NCBI RefSeq assembly: GCF_025950085.1
Contig: NZ_JAPDDS010000003.1
Span: forward strand, 459,894 to 523,893
DNA from: Luteolibacter flavescens
GTDB taxonomy: Bacteria > Verrucomicrobiota > Verrucomicrobiia > Verrucomicrobiales > Akkermansiaceae
Reading direction: 5' to 3'
Length of the DNA stretch: 64,000 nt
Shown piece after piece: positions 1 through 9,622 of the stretch. Under the pieces are notes generated by a model. That model worked only from the letters and a program-made list of their open reading frames with translations, ran no database searches and was not told the DNA's origin. Each line of letters begins with the position of its first letter. Within the stretch, counting starts at the first letter, position 1. Both the position numbers and the translations under genes were made by a program.

Positions 1-1
1 G

Positions 2-151
2 CGGGCGGAGAGCGAGTCCTTCCTCGAACGAATTTTCCAAGGAGCGGCGAAACCGCTGCTCGTCCACTTCGCGAAGAATGCCCGGCTCACGCCGGACGAG
101 GTCCGGGAGCTCAAACGGATCCTCGATCAATCGACAGAAACCAAAACCTGA
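2..151 (+). CDS. BlaI/MecI family repressor, C-terminal part
   Basis: This is the last 49 codons of a gene whose start lies before the window. The peptide contains LLVHFAKNARLTPDEV and ends QSTETKT, which matches the C-terminal dimerisation helices of BlaI/MecI/CopY winged-helix repressors. Such repressors bind operators ahead of a blaI-blaR pair and are cleaved or released when the membrane peptidase is activated. The next gene begins 12 bases downstream on the same strand and encodes an M56 peptidase, the usual partner, so the two form an operon. The DNA-binding half is not visible, so the call rests on the tail and the context. Confidence 0.75.
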   Translation, partial: RAESESFLERIFQGAAKPLLVHFAKNARLTPDEVRELKRILDQSTETKT

Positions 152-163
152 CCCCGAATTATC

Positions 164-1904
164 ATGAACCTGTTAGAGACTGTGTTTGAATGGGTGGTCT
201 CGACGACCGTCCGCGGATCGCTGGTTGCCCTCGTGATCCTCACGATTCAGATGATGCTCCGCCCCTGGTTGCCTGCCAACTGGCGGCATGCGCTGTGGCT
301 GCCGTTGCTGCTGGTGATGGTGTTGCCCTTCGTTCCGGAGCTCCCGGTCCACCTGCTACCGGCACGTGAAGCAACGGTGGAATTCACCCCAACTACCGCC
401 ATCGAAACCGCCGCTACTATGAATGCCGTAGCCGAAGGAAGCCTCGCCGGATTACCCGCGCCCGCCCCGATGAAAGCAGCCATTCTCCCTAGCCTCTGGC
501 TCGCCGGAGTGGTGATCGCGATGGCAGCAGGCATCACCGGCTATCGCAGGAAACTGCGGGAGATCCGTGCCGATGCGACCTCACCCGATGCCGAGCTGCT
601 GGTGGAGATCGAGCAGGCGCGGAAGGACGCCGGTCTCACGAAGACGCCGCTCGTGTGGCTATCGCACAAGGTCGAGAGCCCTGCGGTATCCGGGCTGTTG
701 CGTCCGGTGCTGCTGCTGCCGGCGGAGTATCCGAAGACATTCACTGCCACGGAATCGCGGCTGATCCTCCTGCATGAATTCAGCCACATCAAGCGGCACG
801 ACCTCGCGCAGAACTGGCTGCTCTTCACCCTGCAGGCGCTGCATTGGTTCAATCCGGTGATCTGGTTCGCCTTTGCCCGGGTGCGCCAGGACCGCGAGGC
901 GGCGTGCGATGCCCGGGTGCTCGCCCTGGAGACCCAGGACCGCCGCGCGGACTACGGCCATGCCTTGCTGAAGATGCAGGATCTGCCCGCCACCACCGGT
1001 CTTCGCCTCGGCTTCCTCGGTGTTTTCGGGAATGCCTCCGGCCTGCGTTCGCGGATCGCCGACATCTCGCGCTACCGCCGCAGTCACCCGGCATGGCAGG
1101 CGACCGGCTGTCTGCTCGTGGCGACCATTGCCCTCTTTGGCACCACCCGGGCAAAGGACGCGAATGCGGAGGCGATCGCAGCAGCGGAGGCTGCGGTGGC
1201 CTCGCCGAAGCCACGGGAAGGACAGCGCTATACACCCACCCTGGCCGCGGTGGTGAAGAAGCTTGATACGATGCGCGTGCCCGCCTTTTCACTCAAGGAC
1301 ACCTCGCTCGAGGAAGCGCTCGACGTGCTGCGAGTGCGAAGCATCGAACTCGACACGACCGAAAAGGACGCCGCGAAGAAAGGCGTGACGCTGACCATCC
1401 GGGCGAGCAGCCAGAGCAAGTGGAAGCCGGGCAAGCTCACGCTCGACATGAAGGACGAACTGCTGGGCCAGATCCTCGTCGAGATCTCGAAGCAGACCGG
1501 CACCGCGATCCTCGTCGAGAACTCCGGCGTCGCTTTCACACCAAAGGACGAAGTGAATCATGCGGCGGGCGAACCCGCAGCTCCGACCGGCAAGGCGCTC
1601 TCGGCGGCATCGTCCATCATCATCCCGGTGGTGAACTTCGAAAACGCAAAGCTCAGCGAGGTGGTCGATTTCCTGAATCTCCGGTCAAAGGAGCTGGGCG
1701 GTGAAAAAGCACCCGCCGTCAGGATCGGCCCGGCGACCGATGGCAATGCCGTGGTGAGCGAACTCCGGCTGCGGAATGTTCCCCTCGCGGATGCAGTCCA
1801 CTATGCCGCCGACCTCACAAAGAACCGGCTGACCGCGGACGACACGGGCCTGCAGATCGGCCAGCAGGCGAATTCGAGTGCCCGACAAAAGGAGGGCGGC
1901 ATGA
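164..1904 (+). CDS. BlaR1/MecR1-like M56 membrane metallopeptidase with STN-like modules; apparent frameshift at the 3' end
   Basis: The N-terminal part has hydrophobic segments around residues 17-32, 43-58 and 108-124, then an M56 domain with the zinc motif HEFSH at residues 204-208. A further hydrophobic segment follows near residue 325. BlaR1-like proteins sense an external signal and trigger cleavage of BlaI. The exported part is not a penicillin-binding domain here. It holds two stretches resembling STN (secretin/TonB short N-terminal) modules, one from VPAFSLKDTSLEEALDVL and one from IPVVNFENAKLSEVVDFL. The frame has no stop where one is expected. It continues through the hairpin at 1909-1936 to 2551, antisense to dnaE. 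A stop in the next frame at 1902-1904, five bases before the hairpin, is the likely true end, so I ended the gene there. Confidence 0.7.
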
Positions 1905-1908
1905 AAGG

Positions 1909-1936
1909 AGGCCGGATCGTGGGAGCGATCCGGCCT
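1909..1936. terminator. Bidirectional terminator hairpin between the M56 gene and dnaE
   Basis: A perfect 11-bp stem (AGGCCGGATCG with CGATCCGGCCT) encloses a 6-base loop. It lies between two convergent genes and has only short T runs on either side. It can serve the M56 gene on the plus strand and dnaE on the minus strand. Confidence 0.6.
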
Positions 1937-1956
1937 TCGACATTTCGCCCGCCGGA

Positions 1957-4900
1957 TCAATCCATCCAGCGGCCGAGCGCGCGGTCGAGGACGTCGGTGC
2001 GCTTCACGCGGAAGTCCTCGCCCAGCTCGACGGTGGCGCGGCGGCCGGCGCTGTTCTGGAAGTGGAGGAAAACCGGGATCTTCCCGGGAGAGGCGGCGAG
2101 CGCGGTGCGGATCTCCTTCAGGTCCTGCTCCGAGTGGCGGGCGGTCCAGAGGGTGAGTTCCACCGCACCCTTGCTGGCGGAGCTACCGCGGGGCTTCAGC
2201 TCGTTGATCTCCGAGCCGGTGAGGCGGCGGGAGTCGGTGCGGTCATCAACCTGGATCTGCGCCTTGAAGCGGATCACCTTCCCCGGCGCGAGCACGCCGG
2301 CATCGCGCGCGGGGACGAAGGACTCGCCCCACATGACCACCTCGGCGGAGCCGGTGAAGTCCTCCACGACCATGACGCCGAAGGGCTTGCCGCTCTTCGT
2401 GACCTTGCTCTCCAGCGTGCGGATCATCCCTGCGAAAGGGAAACGGTCGCGGGGATTGCTCACCTCGATCTCATCCAGCAGGCCGAGCTTCATGTACTTG
2501 TCCGAGTCGAGCACGCCGCGGAATTTGTCGAGCGGGTGGCCGGTGACGTAGAAGCCGAGCAATTCCTTCTCGTGGGCGAGGCGGTCGTCCTTGCTCCACT
2601 CCTCCACGGCTACGGCATTCATCGTACTTGGCGCGGGAGCGCTGCCGAAGTCCATGGCGTCGAAGAGCGACACCTGCCCGGAGGCACGGTCCTTTTGAGC
2701 GGACGAGGCACTGGCCACGATCTGCTCCAGGCGCGAGGTCATCCCGGCACGCGTCTCATTCGTCCAGTCGAAGGCCCCCGCCTTGATGAGGTTTTCCAGG
2801 ATGCGCTTGTTCACCGCCTTCGAGTCGAGGCGGTTGGCGAAGTCCTCGATGGTCGAGAAGGCACCGTTCTTCTCGCGGTCCGCGATCGCCGTGGCCATCG
2901 CGCCCTCGCCCACGTTCTTGATCGCCGCGAGGCCGTAGCGGATGGCGAAGGCCCCGGAAGCGAGCTGCTCGGGGGCAAAGCGCAGCTTCGACTTGTTCAG
3001 GTCCGGCGGCAGGATCTCGATGCCCATGCGGTGACACTCCGCGACGAAAACACCGATCTTGTCGGTGTTGTTGATTTCGTTCGAGAGCAGGCCGGACATG
3101 AATTCGACCGGGAAATTCGCCTTCAGGTAGGCGGTCCAGTAGGAGATGTGGCCGTAGCAGGCGGAGTGGGACTTGTTGAAGCCGTAGCCCGCGAACATCT
3201 CGATCTTCTCGAAGATCGCGTTCGCCAGCTTCTCATTGATGCCGTTCACGCGGCCCGCGCCCTCGACGAATTTCGAGCGCTCCTCGGCCATCTTCTTCGG
3301 GTCCTTCTTGCCCATCGCGCGACGGAGAAGGTCGGCACCGCCGAGCGTGTAGCCGGCCAGCACCTTCGCGGCATTCTGCACCTGCTCCTGGTAGATCATC
3401 ACCCCGTAGGTGTTTCCGCAGACCTGCTCCAGCAGCGGGTGCTCGTAGAAGGCTTTCTTCCGCCCCTTCTTCACCTCGATCATCACGTCGATGAACTGCA
3501 TCGCGCCCGGCCGGTAGAGCGCGAGAAGGTCAATGATGTCGTCGATCTTCTCGATCTGGTACTTCCGGCAGGTCTCGACCATGCCGCCGGACTCGAGCTG
3601 GAACACGCCCATCGTCTCGCCGCGATTCAGGATGTCGAAGGTCGGCTGGTTATCGAGCGGCACCCTGTCGATCTCGAAGTGCGGCGTGTGCCGCCGGATG
3701 TGCTCCACGGCGTCCTGGATGACGGTGAGGTTCTTCAGGCCGAGGAAGTCCATCTTCAGCAGGCCCACCTCGGTGATGGCACCCATGTCGTACTGGGTCA
3801 CCACTTCCCCTTCGTTTCCGCGGGTCAGCGGGACGTGCTCGTCCAGCTCGCGGTCACCGATCACCACGCCTGCCGCGTGGATGCCCACGTTCCGCGTCAG
3901 ACCCTCCAGCTTCAGCGCATACTGCCAGAGTTCCTGGTAGGTGGAGGAATTCTCCACCATCTCCTTCAGCTCCGGCTTGCTGTCGAACTCGCCCTTCAGC
4001 GTGACGCCGGGCTTTGCCTCGATCATCTTCGCAAGGCGGTCCGCATCGCCGTAGCTCACGCCCATCACGCGCGCCACGTCGCGCAGCACGCTCTTCGCAC
4101 CCAGGGTGCCGTAGGTGATGATGTGGGAAACACTACGTTCGCCGTACTTCTGGCGGACATACTCGATGACCTCCGGGCGGCGGCTCTGGCAGAAGTCGAT
4201 ATCGACGTCGGGCGGGCTGACACGCTCGGGATTCAGGAAGCGCTCGAAGAGCAGGCCGAAGTCGAGCGGGCAGATATTCGTGATGCCCATCGCATAGGCG
4301 ACCAGCGAACCGGCCGCCGAGCCACGGCCCGGTCCCACGGGGATATCCTGGTCGCGCGCCCACTGGATGAAGTCGGCGGTGATGAGGAAGTAGGATGCGA
4401 AGCCGAGCTGGTTGATGATGTTCACCTCGTACTTCAGGCGTTCCTGCACCTCCGGGCTCGCGGCGCGCTCCGGCGTGTAGCGCTTCAGCAGGCCCTCCTG
4501 GCACCAGCGCATCAGGTATTCCTCGCGCGGAGAGCCATCGGGAGAATCGAACTGCGGGTATTTTTCCGAACTCGTGGAGTCCAGCTTGATCTCCACGTTG
4601 CACCGCTCGGCGATCTCCAGCGTGGCATCGCACGCGCCGGGAATCTCTGCGAAAAGCGTGCGCATCTCCTCCGCGGACTTGAAATACACCTCCGGAGTGT
4701 AGCGCATGCGGTTCTCGTCGATGATCAGGCGGCCGGTGCCGATACAGATCATCACGTCGTGCGCCTCGTGGTCGCTGCGGTTCACGAAGTGGACGTCATT
4801 CGCGGCCACCGGCTTGAGACCGAATTCCGCGGCCAGCTTCAGCAGGCCCGGCGTGATCTTCCGCTGCGGCTCCAGGCCGTGGTCGTGGATCTCGACGTAG

Positions 4901-5421
4901 ACATTCTCCTTCCCGTAGATGTCCACCAGCTCGGCCATCGTTTCACGGGCCTTCGCCTCGTCGCCGAGCAGCAGCCACTCATTGACCGGGCCGGAGATAC
5001 AGCCGGTGAGGCAGATGATGCCCTTGGCGAATTCCCGCAGCGCCTTCCTGTCCACGCGCGGCTTCCCATGGTAGAGGCCTTCCAGGTGTCCGCGGGAAAC
5101 GAGCTTCTGGAGATTCGTCCAGCCCTCGTTCGTCTCCGCCAGCAGCGTCATGTGGCAGGCGCGCTTGCGGCCCGGGATATCCTTCTTGTCCTCCAGGTTT
5201 TGCGGGGCGAGGTAGATCTCGCAGCCGAAGATCGGCTTCACGCCCGCCTTCTTGCAGGATTGGAAGAACTCGATGGCGCCGAAGAGGTTGCCATGGTCGG
5301 TCATGGCCACCGCCGGCATCCCGTATTCCTTGGCCTTCGCGGCGACTTCCTTGGTGCGGGCCAGGCCGTCGAGGAGGGAGAATTCAGTGTGCAGGTGGAG
5401 GTGGACGAAGGAATCGGACAT
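1957..5421 (-). CDS. dnaE: DNA polymerase III subunit alpha
   Basis: This is the catalytic subunit of the replicative DNA polymerase, 1154 residues, a normal length for DnaE. The N-terminus SFVHLHLHTEFSLLDG opens the PHP domain. The palm follows with GPGRGSAAGSLVAYA near residue 364 and the catalytic aspartates in PPDVDIDF near residue 405. A helix-hairpin-helix region and an OB-fold (FAGMIRTLESKVT, near residue 1000) complete the protein. The frame is open 92 codons further upstream, but that extension is not DnaE-like, so I chose the ATG that places the HLHLH motif at residue 8. The gene stands alone, divergent from the hypothetical gene at 5518 and convergent with the M56 gene. No intein is seen. 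Confidence 0.97.
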   Translation of the reverse strand: MSDSFVHLHLHTEFSLLDGLARTKEVAAKAKEYGMPAVAMTDHGNLFGAIEFFQSCKKAGVKPIFGCEIYLAPQNLEDKKDIPGRKRACHMTLLAETNEGWTNLQKLVSRGHLEGLYHGKPRVDRKALREFAKGIICLTGCISGPVNEWLLLGDEAKARETMAELVDIYGKENVYVEIHDHGLEPQRKITPGLLKLAAEFGLKPVAANDVHFVNRSDHEAHDVMICIGTGRLIIDENRMRYTPEVYFKSAEEMRTLFAEIPGACDATLEIAERCNVEIKLDSTSSEKYPQFDSPDGSPREEYLMRWCQEGLLKRYTPERAASPEVQERLKYEVNIINQLGFASYFLITADFIQWARDQDIPVGPGRGSAAGSLVAYAMGITNICPLDFGLLFERFLNPERVSPPDVDIDFCQSRRPEVIEYVRQKYGERSVSHIITYGTLGAKSVLRDVARVMGVSYGDADRLAKMIEAKPGVTLKGEFDSKPELKEMVENSSTYQELWQYALKLEGLTRNVGIHAAGVVIGDRELDEHVPLTRGNEGEVVTQYDMGAITEVGLLKMDFLGLKNLTVIQDAVEHIRRHTPHFEIDRVPLDNQPTFDILNRGETMGVFQLESGGMVETCRKYQIEKIDDIIDLLALYRPGAMQFIDVMIEVKKGRKKAFYEHPLLEQVCGNTYGVMIYQEQVQNAAKVLAGYTLGGADLLRRAMGKKDPKKMAEERSKFVEGAGRVNGINEKLANAIFEKIEMFAGYGFNKSHSACYGHISYWTAYLKANFPVEFMSGLLSNEINNTDKIGVFVAECHRMGIEILPPDLNKSKLRFAPEQLASGAFAIRYGLAAIKNVGEGAMATAIADREKNGAFSTIEDFANRLDSKAVNKRILENLIKAGAFDWTNETRAGMTSRLEQIVASASSAQKDRASGQVSLFDAMDFGSAPAPSTMNAVAVEEWSKDDRLAHEKELLGFYVTGHPLDKFRGVLDSDKYMKLGLLDEIEVSNPRDRFPFAGMIRTLESKVTKSGKPFGVMVVEDFTGSAEVVMWGESFVPARDAGVLAPGKVIRFKAQIQVDDRTDSRRLTGSEINELKPRGSSASKGAVELTLWTARHSEQDLKEIRTALAASPGKIPVFLHFQNSAGRRATVELGEDFRVKRTDVLDRALGRWMD

Positions 5422-5517
5422 CGGGCGCGGAGGAATCTGGACGGCCCGGCCGGGGGTGGCAAGGCGGCGACTCGCTAGCCTTTGCAGGAGCGTGGAAAAA
5501 CTGCTAACAGCCAGCGC

Positions 5518-7536
5518 GTGACCACCCTCGAAGACCGCTTCATCGCCGCCGCCACGTCCCCGCTGGGGGACAATGCGGAGCTCCAGATGATGGCGGAGCA
5601 GGAACTGCGGGCGGTCCTGGAAAATGTTCCTGAAGCGGCGACCCGAGCCCACCTCGATAAAGCGACAGCGAATCTGGAGAAAGCCCGGCCAAAACAACGG
5701 TGGAAGGCGGTCCTTTATATCGCCGCGCTGGTAGCGGTGGTGATCGCCGCCATTCCCCTTACGAGGGACTACGTGCGGCTGCGCATCGCTTCCTATGACC
5801 TCCTTTCAATGAGCGACCCGATGGCGCTGGCCCTTCCCGGCCCCGCCTTCAGACCGGATGTTGACCAGCAGGTCGCCGATTTATTTGGCCCCCTGTCACG
5901 GGACGAGCGCCTTCTGCTTTTCGGCGATCTCTCGCAACCGACACGCACCGAGGCGATGGAGCGACTGTGGAAAAGCTCTCCCGACGACCCCGTCCTATTC
6001 GCTGCATTTGTGCGCTCCACATACCCGTATTCCAGCGCTCCCGACGACTTTCTTGATACCGCCGACCGCTTGGACCCCGAAAATTCGTGGTATCGCTATC
6101 TCGCCGCCAGTTTCGCGGCGGACGGATCCGTCGAATCCTTTCGACTGCCTTACAGAACGCTAAAGGCGCATCCGAACAGCCCGCGATTCGGAGTTCGCGA
6201 CGTCACGGCCCATGCCGAGGTTATCCGATTGCTTGAAGAAGCGTCCCGCATCCCTGGTATGGACTCTCATGCGGAAGAACTCCTGCTCCGCCGCCTGAAA
6301 GTCCTCCCAGCGGGTGACGATGTCCTCGGGCGGAAGCTAACCCATGCCTATCTCCAGATGAGGACTCCAAGCTGGAGTGTCCTTGGCATATACCTTTCAC
6401 GATCCATTTCCGCCCGGGCGGAGGAATTGGCTGCGAAAGGCGACCAGGATGGTTTCCGGACGCTCGCTGAGGTGTGGGAAATTTTCGCCCGGAGATCGAT
6501 CAATGATCGAGGCTTTGACGTTTCCCTCAGCTCCGCCCAGCATCTCGCAAGAGCCGCCCGAAACTTGGGCATCGAATCACTGGCTGACCGCTATACCCGC
6601 ATTGACAGGGCCATCGTGGAGCGGGAACGAGCCCGAGGCTATCGAGAAGCCGAAATGGAGAACGAGTGGGGTAAGCTCCAACAGGCTGCCGGGGGAATCC
6701 TTTATGAAAAGGTGCGGGTGGAAAATGCGCCCATTCTTGAGCGGAGCGACATCCTGCCCTCTATCATGGCTGAGCAGTCCGCCTTGCAAAGAATCGCGTC
6801 CGCCCTCGGGGCAATCGCCATGCTGGTGGTCTTGATACTCTCGGCTTCCACCAGATTCTCACGCGGCCAGCAAGTCCGCAGACTGTCCGCGTCACTGGTG
6901 AAAGTACTAGATTCATCGGACTACCTCCGCATCCTGATGGCAGGCGTGGCACTGCCTGTCCTCGTGCACCTCATCGCCGAGTGGATGATTCCTCCGGTCC
7001 TCCCCCTTGCGACGGAGGACGCAGTCCTTCCCATCCTGCTCCGCCACGCCGCGCTGGCCGCCGCGATCATCACGCTCCCAGCGCTGCTGGTAGCAAAACG
7101 GATGGGTTTCCTTCTCGGCCGCATGGCATGGGGCAAGCCGCCTGCCATAATGCTGGCGACGACTTCGATCATGGCATTGGCCGCCATGGTGGCAGGATTC
7201 ACCAACATCGAACCGCTCACGGTGGCCGGATGGGCATTCGTGAGCGTCTTTCCCGGAGTGGTCCTGATCTATCTCACCTTTGGGTTGGCAGCATGCCCCC
7301 GCACGGCAGCCGTGCACTATCACACCTGGGCACGCGGGATTTCCCCCGCCTACGCCACGGGACTGCTAGCCTTTGCACTCCTTGTTCCAATCAATCACGC
7401 GAGGGAGCGACACTGGACGAAGCGGAACGTTCTCACGAAGATCGAGCCGGGCATTCCCGCGATGAACCGCTATCTCCACGAGATCGAGCAAATCGAGAAG
7501 AAGGAGCTTCTGGAGATATTGGAAGCGAAACCCTGA
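5518..7536 (+). CDS. Multi-pass membrane protein of unknown function, paralog 1
   Basis: I recognise no family. The 672-residue protein has one membrane segment near residues 62-82, a long soluble middle (about 90-420) with helical, repeat-like character (for example LFGDLSQPTRTEAMERLW and LDPENSWYRYLAASFA), and about six membrane segments in the last 240 residues. The GTG start at 5518 is chosen because it aligns with the ATG of the downstream paralog: both proteins continue RFIAAATSPLGDNAE. An in-frame ATG at 5482 would add 12 residues. The paralog begins 43 bases after this stop, so the two are probably cotranscribed. The arrangement of an inner-membrane anchor, a large domain outside the membrane and a polytopic end is inference from hydrophobicity. 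Confidence 0.8.
   Translation: MTTLEDRFIAAATSPLGDNAELQMMAEQELRAVLENVPEAATRAHLDKATANLEKARPKQRWKAVLYIAALVAVVIAAIPLTRDYVRLRIASYDLLSMSDPMALALPGPAFRPDVDQQVADLFGPLSRDERLLLFGDLSQPTRTEAMERLWKSSPDDPVLFAAFVRSTYPYSSAPDDFLDTADRLDPENSWYRYLAASFAADGSVESFRLPYRTLKAHPNSPRFGVRDVTAHAEVIRLLEEASRIPGMDSHAEELLLRRLKVLPAGDDVLGRKLTHAYLQMRTPSWSVLGIYLSRSISARAEELAAKGDQDGFRTLAEVWEIFARRSINDRGFDVSLSSAQHLARAARNLGIESLADRYTRIDRAIVERERARGYREAEMENEWGKLQQAAGGILYEKVRVENAPILERSDILPSIMAEQSALQRIASALGAIAMLVVLILSASTRFSRGQQVRRLSASLVKVLDSSDYLRILMAGVALPVLVHLIAEWMIPPVLPLATEDAVLPILLRHAALAAAIITLPALLVAKRMGFLLGRMAWGKPPAIMLATTSIMALAAMVAGFTNIEPLTVAGWAFVSVFPGVVLIYLTFGLAACPRTAAVHYHTWARGISPAYATGLLAFALLVPINHARERHWTKRNVLTKIEPGIPAMNRYLHEIEQIEKKELLEILEAKP
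5536..5581 (+). repeat. 46-bp exact repeat, copy 1
   Basis: This stretch is identical base for base to 7598-7643. Both encode RFIAAATSPLGDNAE near the N-termini of the tandem paralogs, although the rest of the two genes has diverged widely. Confidence 0.9.
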
Positions 7537-7579
7537 GAGGCGTCTTGCCCGGAGCCGGTGATCCACTAAAAGGCTGCCG

Positions 7580-9622
7580 ATGACCGATCCCGCCCAGCGC
7601 TTCATCGCCGCCGCCACGTCCCCGCTGGGGGACAATGCGGAGCACGAGATCATTGCCCGGAATGAATTGCAGGAGCTAATTGGCCGGAATGCGGGAACAA
7701 AGGAGGCAGCGCTGGATGAGGCGGCAGCTCGCATGGAAAAGGCCGGGAAGCCCAAGCGATGGTCGGCGTGGAGGATCGCGCTTTATTCCGCCACCGCCGT
7801 GATTTCGGTCCTGGCTTTCAATTTCGCCGGGCGGGCCTATGACTCGATCCAGCAGGTCTCCGACTACTTCGGCGGCCCGCTCAGCTCGGCGAGCGGGCCC
7901 AGCGGAGGAACCAACTGGGAAGAGCGACTGCTCCGCGATCTCACCCCGGAGCAGCGCTTGCTGCTGATGGGCGACACTTCCCGGCCCCGGAAGTCCGAAC
8001 GGATAAAGGCCCTGTGGAACTCCGACCCTTTCAACCCGGCCTATTATGCGGAATATACGATTCTCTTCCAAAGCGATCACAAGAAGTTGCCGCCGGACTT
8101 CCTGGAAACAGCTCGCAAGCTCGATCCTGACAATGCGTGGTTCATCCTGATGGAAGCGGCACAGCAGGCCAAGGAGTCGGTCCGCATGAACCCGCGGACC
8201 GCCAAGGAGAAAAAAGATGACATCCCGCCGACCTACACCGTCCTCGATGAGGCAAAGCTGGATGAGGTGATCGCACTGATCAAGGAAGCGGGGACCAAGC
8301 CGCGATTCGACTCCTATCAGGCCAGCTTGCTCCGGCAGCGGATCCCCCTGTTGCCAAAGCGGACCGACTTCGTGAGCCAGACGCTGCCTCTAGCCTATCT
8401 GGCCGGGCTAGAAACCGACACCCTCCGCCTGCGGAGCCTGGCGGATGCAGTGAATGCCCAGTGCGCGATTTGGGCCACCGCGGGCGATGCTGAGAGCTTC
8501 CGGGAACTCGCGGCGAAATGGGAAAGCTGCCTCTCCGCCTGGTCGCAGACCGATGGGGCTTTCATCATCGATCCCTTGATCCTGAAGGCGATCATTGGAT
8601 CTACCGCCCGGGGACTTGAAGACTGCGCAAAACGTCTCGACATGAATGCCGAGGCCGAACGCTGGGGAGCGGTCACCAAGTGGATGAAAGACGAAAAAGA
8701 CAGAAGGGATAGCGTAGAGATCGATTCTGAAATCAGGCGTCGCGGAGGGATCTTCGCAGGCTTGACCATTCCCGCGGCGAACAAGCACACGGCACGCGCC
8801 CCCGTGATCACGGATGAAGATCTGAAGCCCGCACGAGAGGCGGAGCACGAGTTTCTCTCCCGCGTTTTCACGCCGGCGCCGTGGTCGATCATCGGCCTCA
8901 TGGCCTTCGCTGCCGCCGTCTATCGACTGCGGGGTAGTGCGATGGTGCGTGCTATGGCACTGAGCCTCGGCAGACTGCCAGGCCCGCGGGATTGGGCATG
9001 GATCATCGGCGGCGGCGTCATCCTGCCGTTCTTTTATTACCAATTCATCTATCGCCTGAGTCCGTGGGGAGGCCGGGATTGGAGCATCATGGCCAGCGAT
9101 TTCATCGTGCCATCCGGCCAATTCGCCGCGGCAGGTTGGCTCATGATCATGATGCCCGTCATCATTGCCCGCTGGCGTGTGGGAAAACGGGCAGAGATGC
9201 TGGGATTCCGCACGCGACCTCGATGGATCGAGTGCATCGGCGTGATCCTCGGGGCGCTGTCCATTCCGGTCTTCGGCGTCGCATTTCAAGGCGGAGCGGA
9301 AGAAAAGACCATCATGATCGCCGCCGGGGTGATGCTTGGCACGCTCCTGCTTGCCTGGGTGATCGCCGGGGCGCGCGCCTTGTTTGGAAAGCAGCAGCAC
9401 TCGCTTCGCCGGATCATAATGACCCGCATGCTCGTCCCGGCCTACATGAGCGGCATGCTTCTGCTCGCCGTGGCAACGTGGTTCTACCATGCCGCCGAGC
9501 GGCGCTGGACCCAGCAGGACAGGCTGATGGATATCTCGGCCGAAGCGCCCTCCATCAGCGGGTATGAATACGAGGTCGCCAAGGCCATGAGGGAAGAACT
9601 GCAAGAACTCCTGAAGCCATGA
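7580..9622 (+). CDS. Multi-pass membrane protein of unknown function, paralog 2
   Basis: This 680-residue protein is a diverged paralog of the one encoded just upstream. Shared blocks in the same order include RFIAAATSPLGDNAE, the pair LLLMGDTSRP/LLLFGDLSQP, and LDPDNAWF/LDPENSWY. It has the same layout: one membrane segment near residues 63-82, a long soluble middle and several C-terminal membrane segments. The stop overlaps the start of the VOC gene by four bases (ATGA), so the three genes form one transcription unit. The function is unknown. The TPR-like look of the middle suggests protein-protein contacts, but no named domain is claimed. Confidence 0.8.
   Translation: MTDPAQRFIAAATSPLGDNAEHEIIARNELQELIGRNAGTKEAALDEAAARMEKAGKPKRWSAWRIALYSATAVISVLAFNFAGRAYDSIQQVSDYFGGPLSSASGPSGGTNWEERLLRDLTPEQRLLLMGDTSRPRKSERIKALWNSDPFNPAYYAEYTILFQSDHKKLPPDFLETARKLDPDNAWFILMEAAQQAKESVRMNPRTAKEKKDDIPPTYTVLDEAKLDEVIALIKEAGTKPRFDSYQASLLRQRIPLLPKRTDFVSQTLPLAYLAGLETDTLRLRSLADAVNAQCAIWATAGDAESFRELAAKWESCLSAWSQTDGAFIIDPLILKAIIGSTARGLEDCAKRLDMNAEAERWGAVTKWMKDEKDRRDSVEIDSEIRRRGGIFAGLTIPAANKHTARAPVITDEDLKPAREAEHEFLSRVFTPAPWSIIGLMAFAAAVYRLRGSAMVRAMALSLGRLPGPRDWAWIIGGGVILPFFYYQFIYRLSPWGGRDWSIMASDFIVPSGQFAAAGWLMIMMPVIIARWRVGKRAEMLGFRTRPRWIECIGVILGALSIPVFGVAFQGGAEEKTIMIAAGVMLGTLLLAWVIAGARALFGKQQHSLRRIIMTRMLVPAYMSGMLLLAVATWFYHAAERRWTQQDRLMDISAEAPSISGYEYEVAKAMREELQELLKP
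7598..7643 (+). repeat. 46-bp exact repeat, copy 2
   Basis: This is identical to 5536-5581. See the entry for copy 1. Confidence 0.9.

Noticed and set aside
2062..5478. An 1138-codon open frame on the plus strand, opposite dnaE
   Set aside because: It lies wholly antisense to dnaE, which has all polymerase motifs, and its sequence is rich in His, Arg, Leu and Val repeats typical of a mirrored high-GC gene. It has no domain.
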